NCBI RefSeq assembly: GCF_003226555.1
Contig: NZ_QKQS01000012.1
Span: 144,519 to 208,518, forward strand
Length of the DNA: 64,000 bases
Direction of reading: 5' to 3'
Origin: Rhodopseudomonas palustris
GTDB lineage: Bacteria > Pseudomonadota > Alphaproteobacteria > Rhizobiales > Xanthobacteraceae
In this document: piece by piece, positions 53,231 to 60,653 of the stretch
Numbering within the stretch: the stretch's first letter is position 1
Layout of the letters: the number at the start of each line of letters is the position of its first letter
Position numbers and translations under genes: made by a program
Notes under the pieces: generated by a model
The model's input: only the letters and a program-made list of their open reading frames with translations
Database searches by the model: none
What the model was told of the DNA's origin: nothing

Positions 53231-54319
53231 CTAGGTTTTTGTTTTACGGTTTTGCGGTGTTTTACAATTCTGTTCGCTGGCCGTTCTGGTCAGCGTCAGC
53301 AGGGCGGCCTGTCCGCTGGTCTTGCGATCGGCGAAGCGGCAGTAGCGCTCGATCATCGGCAACGACATTCCGACGATGTCGCCGATCTGCCCCGTCGACA
53401 GTCCGGCGCGCCGCAGACGGATCACCGCTGTACAACGCAAGCCATGCAGCGTAACGCCCGCCAGCTCGGGGATCTTGTCCCGCGCCTCCGCAAAGTGGGT
53501 GGAGAACAGCTTGCGGGTGTATCGCTCGCCGCTCGCCCGGCCACCCTCTTGCAACAGGAACGGCCCCGGCCGCTTCGTCCACGTTGCCATTTCCGCCGCC
53601 AGCTCGGGCACGATCGGGCACCATACGTCGCGCTTTTTCTTCTGTGTGGTAAGTGCGAAGCCGCCCTCTTCGACATCCGTCCAGCCGAGCCTCACAGCAT
53701 CGCTGCCGCGCATGCCCGTGTAGAGGTAGAGCACCACACCGCGCCGGATCACGCCGGTTAGTTGCGTCATCGCCGCTTCGATCTGTGCCGGCGTCCAAGG
53801 TTTGTGCCCGCTGCTCTTGGCGTAGGGCTTCACGCCCTCAGTCAACGAGTGGTCGATATGATCGCGCACCCGCGCCCAAGTCGACAGCGCACGCATGGCG
53901 CTCAGAAAGTTGTTCGCCTTTCCGGGCGTCGCCGCCAGATTGTCCATCACCGCTTGAACGTGCACCGGGCGCAGTCCCCGCGCCGGCAGATCGCCCCACG
54001 CGAGCCGCGCGGTGCGCAGCGCTCGTTCGTATTGATCGATCGTGCCGGCGGTGATGGTGCCGGCTGTGTTGATGTATTCGAGGTAACCGTCGAGCACCGC
54101 GCCGAACGTATCGACATCGACGCCGCCGCCGATGCCCTGCGCCTGACGGATTGCGTTCCAGAACTGCGGCGAGTGCGGGTCGTTCGGCAGCGACACGCGC
54201 GGGCCGGCGTGATCGGTCCCGCGGCCTACTTGATAGTAGAAATACTCACGCCCTCGCGAAACGACACGGTGAACGCCCTTCGGCAATTTGACGGCGGACC
54301 TATTGCGTGGCCGTGGCAT
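53231..54319 (-). CDS. Phage tyrosine integrase
   Basis: 362 residues. Arm-binding/core-binding N-terminal part, then the catalytic domain from about 175. Catalytic residues: Arg204 (YTGMRGSDAVRLGW), Lys228 area, His292 and Arg295 (LHGLRCTAVIRL) and Tyr326 (PMIERYCRFAD). The usual second His/Trp, in the position before the tyrosine, is Met here (VGMSLPM). The last 25 residues are a basic, low-complexity tail. It catalyses insertion and excision of the prophage. The gene lies at the outer edge, next to the terminase remnant, as is normal for an integrase beside its attachment site. Confidence 0.93.
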   Translation of the reverse strand: MPRPRNRSAVKLPKGVHRVVSRGREYFYYQVGRGTDHAGPRVSLPNDPHSPQFWNAIRQAQGIGGGVDVDTFGAVLDGYLEYINTAGTITAGTIDQYERALRTARLAWGDLPARGLRPVHVQAVMDNLAATPGKANNFLSAMRALSTWARVRDHIDHSLTEGVKPYAKSSGHKPWTPAQIEAAMTQLTGVIRRGVVLYLYTGMRGSDAVRLGWTDVEEGGFALTTQKKKRDVWCPIVPELAAEMATWTKRPGPFLLQEGGRASGERYTRKLFSTHFAEARDKIPELAGVTLHGLRCTAVIRLRRAGLSTGQIGDIVGMSLPMIERYCRFADRKTSGQAALLTLTRTASEQNCKTPQNRKTKT

Positions 54320-54548
54320 TGCGCGCCCCCATCAGGAACGGGTCAACCGCATCGCTGGTCTTGCAGCCGGACAGAGATCCAAGCGCCATTTGCACGTCGG
54401 CCCAGCACCACCGCACACAGCCGGACGACAGCTTGATCGGCTGCGGCAGCACGCCGCGACGGACCATCTCGTAGACTGTCGTTTCTGACACGTCCAATTC
54501 GCGCGCAAGCGAGGCGCAGGAGAGATATGCCGGCGGTCTACTGGTCAT
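54300..54548 (-). CDS. Excisionase-like AlpA-type HTH protein
   Basis: 82 residues. Helix-turn-helix with LSCASLARELDVSETTVYEM and VRRGVLPQPIKLSSGCVRW, then WADVQMAL. This is the MerR-type fold of phage excisionases and AlpA regulators. Overlaps the start of the integrase gene by 20 bases, so the two are co-expressed. Confidence 0.8.
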   Translation of the reverse strand: MTSRPPAYLSCASLARELDVSETTVYEMVRRGVLPQPIKLSSGCVRWCWADVQMALGSLSGCKTSDAVDPFLMGARNATATQ

Positions 54549-54581
54549 GAGTGCGACCTCGCCCTCTGGCGGGATGATCGA

Positions 54582-54866
54582 TCAGTTCAGCGCCGGCGCC
54601 GCGGCGCCGGTGGTGGTGTCGAAATCGTTCGACGCGCGATCGGCAGCGTGGCCGTGCAGCGGACCAAGTTTCTGCGCCGCCCATTTGTCGAGCTCGGCGA
54701 GCGGGTACAGCGCAGTGCGGTTCACCCGATGAAAGCGCGGACCGCCCCCGCGGCTCGCGTACTTCTTCAGTGTCGTCGCCGCGCAGCGCAGGCCGTATCG
54801 CTCCCGCAGATAGGCCGCCGCGCGGTCGCGGCGAAGATTTTTGGTGCTGGAGCAATTCGTATCCAT
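54582..54866 (-). CDS. Small HTH-like phage protein, paralogue A
   Basis: 94 residues. Core pattern RAAAYLRERYGLRCAATTLK, then KYASRGGGPRFHRV and LYPLAELDKWAAQKLGPL. A helix-turn-helix excisionase-like fold is likely. It has a closely related neighbour at 54876-55208, sharing GP-F and LYP--ELD-----KLGPL. Function unknown, probably DNA binding in the lysogeny module. Confidence 0.7.
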   Translation of the reverse strand: MDTNCSSTKNLRRDRAAAYLRERYGLRCAATTLKKYASRGGGPRFHRVNRTALYPLAELDKWAAQKLGPLHGHAADRASNDFDTTTGAAAPALN

Positions 54867-54875
54867 CGACAGCTC

Positions 54876-55208
54876 TCAGCGCCTGAACCACTTCTCGCGG
54901 CGCTGCCGGCACTCCTTCTCCGCGGCAGCATCAACGTTTGCGGTCGCGGCAACGTCCTGCGGAGCGGCATCGATTTGCGACAACAGCGGCCCGAGCTTGG
55001 CTTCGGCGAAAGCGTCGAGCTCACTAAATGGATACAGCCGCTCGTTGTTGTAGATGTAGAACTTCGGACCTTCGCCGGTTGCCGCGAGCTTCCCGAGCTT
55101 CCGCGCCGAGCATTGGACGCGCCAGTTATCGCGTAGATAGTCCGACGCCGCAGTCCCCTTCAGCACACCTCTACGACTCGATTGCCAAACCCCTTTGTCG
55201 TCGCTCAT
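54876..55208 (-). CDS. Small HTH-like phage protein, paralogue B
   Basis: 110 residues from ATG 55208 (MSDDKGVWQSSRRGVLKGTA). Core pattern YLRDNWRVQCSARKLGKLAA, EGPKFYIYNN and LYPFSELDAFAEAKLGPL, homologous to the gene downstream at 54582. The tail is acidic then basic (ECRQRREKWFRR). Only four bases separate its start from the next gene upstream. Unknown function. Confidence 0.68.
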   Translation of the reverse strand: MSDDKGVWQSSRRGVLKGTAASDYLRDNWRVQCSARKLGKLAATGEGPKFYIYNNERLYPFSELDAFAEAKLGPLLSQIDAAPQDVAATANVDAAAEKECRQRREKWFRR

Positions 55209-55212
55209 TGGA

Positions 55213-55815
55213 TCACTCCTCAGCCTTGCGGGTGCGAGTGCCGGTCTGTCGATCACGGCCTGCGGTGTGGCGAATGATGCCGTTCAGTGTCACCATGAAA
55301 AGTACGTCGCTCTCGATCGTGACCGACGTGATGTAGTGAAACAGCAGCGCCTTGCGCATCAGGCTCTTCGAGGCGTCCGCCTCGGGAGAGGACACCGACA
55401 GCTTTCCATTGTTCTGCCGAACGATCTCGACTCGGTGGTAGTCCTGAAGGCGGTCGCTTTCGAATGTGTACTCTTCGATTCCGGTCGCCTCATTGAGGGA
55501 CGGCTTGAAACGCTCCATGAACCCCTCAACATGAGGCACGAAGCTATCGATCAGGCCGAACGCCTCACTCGGCTTGATACCGACCCGGCCCAGCTCCATC
55601 ACGAACCGCATGCCGATGATGCCGCTGCCGGACCACACCGCCTTGAGGTGCTTGCCCCGTCGATCAGCCAAAGGCTGCGCGCCCTCATCGGGATCGACGT
55701 CGAAATAACCGCGCGCCTTCCAGTTCTGCAGCATGCCCTGGTTGAGGCCGGGAACGAGCTCCAGCACGTCGGCTTGCCGGAAACAGAAATCTTCGTAGAG
55801 GTCATCGAGGGTCAT
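55213..55815 (-). CDS. MerR-like phage regulator
   Basis: 200 residues. N-terminal HTH resembling MerR (ADVLELVPGLNQGMLQNWKA followed by a wing), with the downstream part helical and mixed (FESDRLQDYHRVEIVRQNNG). May be the lysogeny repressor. On the minus strand with the HTH and integrase genes. A promoter is expected near 55816-55969. Confidence 0.65.
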   Translation of the reverse strand: MTLDDLYEDFCFRQADVLELVPGLNQGMLQNWKARGYFDVDPDEGAQPLADRRGKHLKAVWSGSGIIGMRFVMELGRVGIKPSEAFGLIDSFVPHVEGFMERFKPSLNEATGIEEYTFESDRLQDYHRVEIVRQNNGKLSVSSPEADASKSLMRKALLFHYITSVTIESDVLFMVTLNGIIRHTAGRDRQTGTRTRKAEE

Positions 55816-55969
55816 TCCAAATCAATCGCATGATAAACAACCTTCGTCAAGGTTCTCTATCGCGCGATGCACAACTCTGGAATGTGACAAAAATCCTATC
55901 ATGCAGCGCCACGGTCGTAAAGCACCGAGGCGACGCGGCCCTCGCAAGCCGCGCCGCCGCCAGAACGGA

Positions 55970-56494
55970 TCAGGCGTAGTAGATCGCCTCGCAAATCGCC
56001 CGGTCGCGGTGCGACAGCACGTCGGCGGCGTCTTCCGCGACGGCGCCGGCGAGCGCCGGCGCGAGGGCTTCCAGCGCGCGGATCGCCATCTCGGCTTCGT
56101 GGTTGAGGTCATCCGGCGTTTCCTCGGCGCCGCTGGCCAGTTCGTTGAGCGACAGCAGCAAAAGCGCGCCGGCCTTGTTGATCGAAGCGGGCAGCCGCTC
56201 GATCTCGGCTTCGATCAACCAGATCGTTTCGAGAATCGGGCGTGTCGTGTCTTCGTAGTCCGTCACTGCCTTTTCCGCCGCCTCCCTGGTGCAGCCAGGC
56301 GCATCGTCGATCGCGTGCCAGATCGCGGCGGCGGCGTGGATCTGCTGGGTCAATTCCCGACGCCGCAGCCACAGCGATTCGAGCGCAAGTTCGGCAGCGC
56401 CAAGCGGCCGGCGGCCGTCGCTAGCGATCGAAGGTGACGCGATGGTGGCAATAGGTGCGGCGGTTGTGGCAATGGCGGCGATGGCGGTCGTCAT
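55970..56494 (-). CDS. Hypothetical phage protein
   Basis: 174 residues from ATG 56494 (MTTAIAAIATTAAPIATIAS). After a low-complexity start comes a helical bundle (LWLRRRELTQQIHAAAAIWH and TRPILETIWLIEAEIERLPA), then EETPDDLNHEAEMAIRALEAL. No known motif. The frame is open 48 codons further upstream, but no ribosome site was seen there. Confidence 0.55.
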   Translation of the reverse strand: MTTAIAAIATTAAPIATIASPSIASDGRRPLGAAELALESLWLRRRELTQQIHAAAAIWHAIDDAPGCTREAAEKAVTDYEDTTRPILETIWLIEAEIERLPASINKAGALLLLSLNELASGAEETPDDLNHEAEMAIRALEALAPALAGAVAEDAADVLSHRDRAICEAIYYA

Positions 56495-56644
56495 GATCAA
56501 TCTCCGAGATACGCGTTCACTAGGCCCGGCAGAGGCGCCAGACGCGGCCTTGGTGGCAGACGAGCAGCGGCCCGTCGCGGGCAGCGTCAACGAATGGTTA
56601 ACCATGCTGAGGGTGGCGGCGCGGTGCTGATCCATCACGCCCCC

Positions 56645-57010
56645 TTAGTGTCGCGAGAGAGAGCCGGCGGCCGCGCAGATCAGCGCGTCGACGTCGCCCG
56701 TGAGGATGAAGCTGGCGAAGCTGGGATTATCCATGAAGAAGGGAAACCCCGCCGCCTCTTCGGAAGTGGCATCGCTGACGCCTTCGGCGATCACAGCGAA
56801 GAACGCCAGCGCCCGGTCGGCCTCGACGCGGTCGAAGGCGGCGCCGTCGCGCTGCTCGAGCACGGCAGTCACGCGCAGCAAGCGCGCCATGCAGGCGGCA
56901 GCCACCGCGCGGTCGCTGCCGGCCGGCACCGGCGAGCGGTGTCGGATCCGGGTTTCGGAGACGAGACGGAGCCCGCGTGGCGGCGGGCACATAGGGTGAT
57001 GAAGGGTCAT
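56645..57010 (-). CDS. Small hypothetical phage protein
   Basis: 121 residues from ATG 57010 (MTLHHPMCPPPRGLRLVSET). A helical C-terminal region (ADRALAFFAVIAEGVSDATS and GFPFFMDNPSFASFILTGDV) follows a basic N-terminal region. No recognised family. First minus-strand gene of the early module after the intergenic region 57011-57432. Confidence 0.5.
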   Translation of the reverse strand: MTLHHPMCPPPRGLRLVSETRIRHRSPVPAGSDRAVAAACMARLLRVTAVLEQRDGAAFDRVEADRALAFFAVIAEGVSDATSEEAAGFPFFMDNPSFASFILTGDVDALICAAAGSLSRH

Positions 57011-57432
57011 TGGTGGCTCGCGGATTAACCGGCTGTCTAGGCCGGGCACCAGCGGCGGGCTGGTACCGGGAGCTAGACAACAGTCCGCGAGAACTGCGCC
57101 ACGACCTTCCCCGAAGGTCTTGTATAGCCGTGGCACTCCCGGCATAATGAGCCGGTCGCCGCCCACGGTATGGGCGCGGTATCAATTTCAGCGGGTTTAT
57201 GAGCCCGGCAAGGCTCTTGGCCCGCCTATCGCGGATGAAGCGCAATCCCCGGCAAGGGACCGCTTCGGGAGTTGTCTAGGCTCCGCGATTATCCTGCCAC
57301 CGAATCAAACGAAAATCCATCCCCACCTCGGGGGCGCCTTGGCGCGCGCGCAGATATGATGGTTGCCCGATTCGGGGAAAGATCGATGCTACCGGGTCGG
57401 TGCACATCTCGGCTTCGATCATGCGGTGACCC
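57011..57432. other. Prophage intergenic region
   Basis: 422 bases without a convincing gene. It separates minus-strand from plus-strand early genes, so it probably holds divergent phage promoters and operators. I could not identify a specific operator palindrome. Confidence 0.4.
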
Positions 57433-57699
57433 ATGCACAAGCGAGCTGATGCCGAACAGGCGATTCGAAGCCTAGCTCTCGATTGGATGAGTGAATCCGG
57501 CTACGAGCAGGCCCCAGGACACTATCCGAGCTTCCTAGCTTTCAAGACGTGGCTAGAAGCCAAGCATTTCAGCCACTACCTACGATTTCGATCAGGCATC
57601 AGCGCCGATAGCGAGGCTGAAGGCTGGTTCGAAGATGAAATTAGACGCTATTGGCGGTCAAGAAACTCACGGCTAGGCCTCGATCGGACAGGGCAGTAA
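57433..57699 (+). CDS. Small phage protein
   Basis: 88 residues, MHKRADAEQAIRSLALDWMS, then a Trp/Phe-rich middle (FLAFKTWLEAKHFSHYLRF) and EGWFEDEIRRYWRSR. No recognised domain. ATG 57433 follows GGTGA. On the plus strand, in a cluster of three small genes. Confidence 0.5.
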   Translation: MHKRADAEQAIRSLALDWMSESGYEQAPGHYPSFLAFKTWLEAKHFSHYLRFRSGISADSEAEGWFEDEIRRYWRSRNSRLGLDRTGQ

Positions 57700-57701
57700 C
57701 T

Positions 57702-57926
57702 ATGACAGAAAAGGTCAACTACAACCGTCAACATGTTGCCAGCGGCTACAGCATTTCGGGTGCTCCGGAGGGTTATGTTCTGACGGCAAAAGACGTTCGC
57801 GACGCGATCGCCGATCTCCCCGATGACGCGCATATCATCTTTGGCATCTGCAACTGCGGTGAACAGCTTCAATTCTACCGCTTCAAAACGCGCGGCGAAA
57901 ATCTGCTGGCGATCGAGTTCGGTTAG
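57702..57926 (+). CDS. Small phage protein
   Basis: 74 residues from ATG 57702, MTEKVNYNRQHVASGYSISG and LTAKDVRDAIADLPDDAHII, ending LLAIEFG. Weak ribosome site, so the start is uncertain. Function unknown; the DV-DAI-DLPDDA pattern resembles small host-takeover or regulatory phage proteins, without proof. Confidence 0.45.
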   Translation: MTEKVNYNRQHVASGYSISGAPEGYVLTAKDVRDAIADLPDDAHIIFGICNCGEQLQFYRFKTRGENLLAIEFG

Positions 57927-57968
57927 GCAGGGCGTCTACATCCTCGGCGGGGCCGTGCGGAGTGCAAA

Positions 57969-58208
57969 ATGACCACCGAAGAAGCTCGCCTGCAAGGCGA
58001 AGTACATGGACTACGGATCGCCTTGCGGCTCGTCGTGACGGCGATGAGTGCGGACGACAAAGGCCCAGAAATTATCGCGCTCCTGAGAAGAGAGGCACTT
58101 GAAGTGGTGAACACGCCGCCTCCAGGGAATCCTCAATGTTATCAATTATCGGTATTTGACGCCGCCTCACGCGACGCCGTCGAGTTCATTTTCAGTCCGA
58201 CGGTTTGA
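57969..58208 (+). CDS. Small phage protein
   Basis: 79 residues, MTTEEARLQGEVHGLRIALR and a helical core, followed by ALEVVNTPPPGNPQCYQLSV. Third of three plus-strand small genes, converging on the terminase gene. No recognised family. Confidence 0.45.
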   Translation: MTTEEARLQGEVHGLRIALRLVVTAMSADDKGPEIIALLRREALEVVNTPPPGNPQCYQLSVFDAASRDAVEFIFSPTV

Positions 58209-58237
58209 CTTCAGCAACCCACGGGCGAAGCCAGTAG

Positions 58238-60043
58238 CTACTGGTCCACCCAATTCGATCGGATCACCCGCGGCCGCGGCGCCGGCGCAAGCGCCAGCTC
58301 TGGGCTTCGTAGCGCCTCGGCGCGGGAAGCCCAGTTCGGGTTGATCAGTTGGCGCACCGCCACCGCATAGACGACGCAATCCAGCGCCTCGGCGCGTCGG
58401 CCGGGTATCCGTTCGAAGCGCCGCACCGGCTGGCCTTTCGAATAGCGCACGATGGCGCGCTCACTACACAGTTGCTCGAACCAGCTCGCCGGCAGCGTAT
58501 TCGAAAACCTGATCGCGCCGCCGCTGCCGGTCAGCTTGGCAGCGACGTGGTCCTTGATCGGATCGGTGCCGACGATGAAGAGCAGCCCGCCGCGGGTCTT
58601 GCTCGACGTCGAGCGCTCGATAAACGGCCGTCGAAAGCCGCCGTCGCCCTTGATCGCGAAGATCTTCCGCGCGGCTCTTGGAAAGCAGAACCCATAGACC
58701 CGGTCCATCGTCTCGCCGTCGCCGGAATCGATCGCCACCGCGTCGATCGCGAGCGATCCGCCGAACGGGTGCGCGAAGCGAGACTTCAAGAATTCGTCGA
58801 GCTCTGCCCAGGTCGAATCATCCGACGGCTTTCCCCAGATCACCAAGGTCATCAGCACATACATCGTGCCGTCTTCCGCCCAACCGATCAGCGTGATTTC
58901 GAGCCGATCGCGCTGCACATCGACGCCGGCGGTGATCGCCAACACCGCCTCGGGCAGCGCCTCGCAGCCGAACGGCTCAGCGCGCTTTGCCAGGGCCTCG
59001 TCGTCGATTTCCTCTCCACCGTCGGCGCGGAAGCCTTCCGCCAAGATGGTGTTGACGAAGACTTGCAAGGTGGTTCGATCGTCCTTGGCTGCGACGAATT
59101 CGGCCGCGAGCTTGCCCCAACTCGCGTTCGGCAATAGCGACACCAGCGCATTCAATCGAAAGCCGGCGTGGCCGATCACCTCCGGTGCGGTCGCGCGCCA
59201 GGCGCCGGCGGCGACCATCTCGGGCTTGTGCCGTTCGTCGATCGCACATCCGCAGGCCGGGCAGACGAATTGCGCCAGATGCGGCTTGCCGGTCGGCCAC
59301 TCGATATGTTGCAAATTAATTTCGGTGCGGCCGTCGCACTCCGGGCACGGCACTTCGAACACGCGTCGATCACTCAGTGCGTAGTTTCTGAGGATGTAGC
59401 TGCTGCCCTCAAACGTCGGTGTTGAACCGATCACGATCTTTCGGTCGGCGTAGGACAGCGTCCGCTTCTCCGCCAGCGCGATCGGCGGGCCTTCTGCTGT
59501 CACCTCCATGCCGTCCGCTTCGTCGACCAGCAGCACCCGCGCGGTGTGCCGGCGCAGGTTGCGCGGCGCCTTCGCCGCGACGATCTTCAGCGAGCCGCCG
59601 GGAAAGCGACGGCTTAGAATCGTGTTGCGGCCGGATTCGTCCTTGGCCTCGCCGATCACCCCATTGAGCACAGGCGACGCCGAGAAGATCGGCTCGATTT
59701 CGCTCACCATATAGTCGCGAGCATCCGCCTCGGTCGGCAGTAGCGCGAGGATCGGCGCCGGATCGTTCGCAACGAACGCGCCGAGCGCGCCGGTGAGCAG
59801 CGTGGTGAAGCCGACGCGCACGGGCTTGACCAGCGTCACGCGCTCAATGGCAGGATCTCCGATCGCATCGGCGATTTCGCGCTGGAACGGCCACAAGCGC
59901 ACCGCGCCGGGCAGCGACGACACGCCGTCCGGAAGGTAGATGTTGCGCTCGATCCAGTCGCTCAGCTTCAGTTTCGGCGGCGGCCGCAGCGCGGCGAGCG
60001 CGCGGCGTTCGATTTCCTCGAGGCGGTCGACGGCATCAAGCAT
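58238..60043 (-). CDS. Phage terminase large subunit (GpA family)
   Basis: 601 residues from ATG 60043 (MLDAVDRLEEIERRALAALR). The ATPase domain has a Walker A-like VTLVKPVRVGFTTLLTGALG and Walker B ARVLLVDEADGME. A zinc finger (CPECDGRTEINL and CPACGCAIDE) is inserted, as is usual for GpA. The nuclease domain carries acidic residues in AITAGVDVQRDRLEI and AVAIDSGDGETMD. It packages DNA into capsids. Its ATG overlaps the small subunit by eight bases. It is unrelated to the GTA terminase remnant at 53070. Confidence 0.92.
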   Translation of the reverse strand: MLDAVDRLEEIERRALAALRPPPKLKLSDWIERNIYLPDGVSSLPGAVRLWPFQREIADAIGDPAIERVTLVKPVRVGFTTLLTGALGAFVANDPAPILALLPTEADARDYMVSEIEPIFSASPVLNGVIGEAKDESGRNTILSRRFPGGSLKIVAAKAPRNLRRHTARVLLVDEADGMEVTAEGPPIALAEKRTLSYADRKIVIGSTPTFEGSSYILRNYALSDRRVFEVPCPECDGRTEINLQHIEWPTGKPHLAQFVCPACGCAIDERHKPEMVAAGAWRATAPEVIGHAGFRLNALVSLLPNASWGKLAAEFVAAKDDRTTLQVFVNTILAEGFRADGGEEIDDEALAKRAEPFGCEALPEAVLAITAGVDVQRDRLEITLIGWAEDGTMYVLMTLVIWGKPSDDSTWAELDEFLKSRFAHPFGGSLAIDAVAIDSGDGETMDRVYGFCFPRAARKIFAIKGDGGFRRPFIERSTSSKTRGGLLFIVGTDPIKDHVAAKLTGSGGAIRFSNTLPASWFEQLCSERAIVRYSKGQPVRRFERIPGRRAEALDCVVYAVAVRQLINPNWASRAEALRSPELALAPAPRPRVIRSNWVDQ

Positions 60044-60545
60044 CAGCCGGCCCCGCCAAGTCCTCGAGCGCCGCGCGCAGCTCGGCGTCAAACGCCGTCA
60101 CATCCTGCGCCGTGAGGTGCGGGTTCGCCTGCCGCACCCGTGACGGCACCGCGAGAATCTTCGAGCGCAGACGGCGAAGCACGTCCGACCATCGCGCCTC
60201 GACCTCGGTCGCCTTGACGTAATCGCGGCGCAGGATTTGGTTCTTCAGCGCGGCGTTGTCCGCCTGCTCGCGCAGCAGCCGATCGCGATGGCTTTCTTTG
60301 TTTCGACTGACGAGCGGCAATTCGCTCTGACGCTGCGCCACGCTGCGGCGTTGATCCACGTTTTCTTGGAACCAGATCTGTCCGCGCGCCACGTCGATCT
60401 TGCCGCTCGACTCGACGGGTAATCCGTCCCGGATCATCTGCGACACGCGGCCGGGCGAGACGCCGATAAAGTTCGCGAACCCGGACTTGCTCAGCTCGCG
60501 CGGCGACCCGATCGGCCGGTCAGTATCGAGCGCAGCACTGATCAT
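60036..60545 (-). CDS. Phage terminase small subunit
   Basis: 169 residues from ATG 60545 (MISAALDTDRPIGSPRELSK). Contains an HTH-like core (KSGFANFIGVSPGRVSQMIR), then a charged helical region (SHRDRLLREQADNAALKNQI), consistent with Nu1-like DNA recognition. GAGGTGG lies about eight bases before the ATG. Directly upstream of, and overlapping, the large subunit. Starts can also be read further upstream. Confidence 0.82.
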   Translation of the reverse strand: MISAALDTDRPIGSPRELSKSGFANFIGVSPGRVSQMIRDGLPVESSGKIDVARGQIWFQENVDQRRSVAQRQSELPLVSRNKESHRDRLLREQADNAALKNQILRRDYVKATEVEARWSDVLRRLRSKILAVPSRVRQANPHLTAQDVTAFDAELRAALEDLAGPADA

Positions 60546-60653
60546 CGTCCGCCACCTCACAACCATTGCAAGCACGGCCGGGACGCGGATGCGCCCCGGC
60601 CGTCGTCGCGCCGCCCCGGTCCATCCGCGGGCTCGGCGCAATCCAACAAACGA

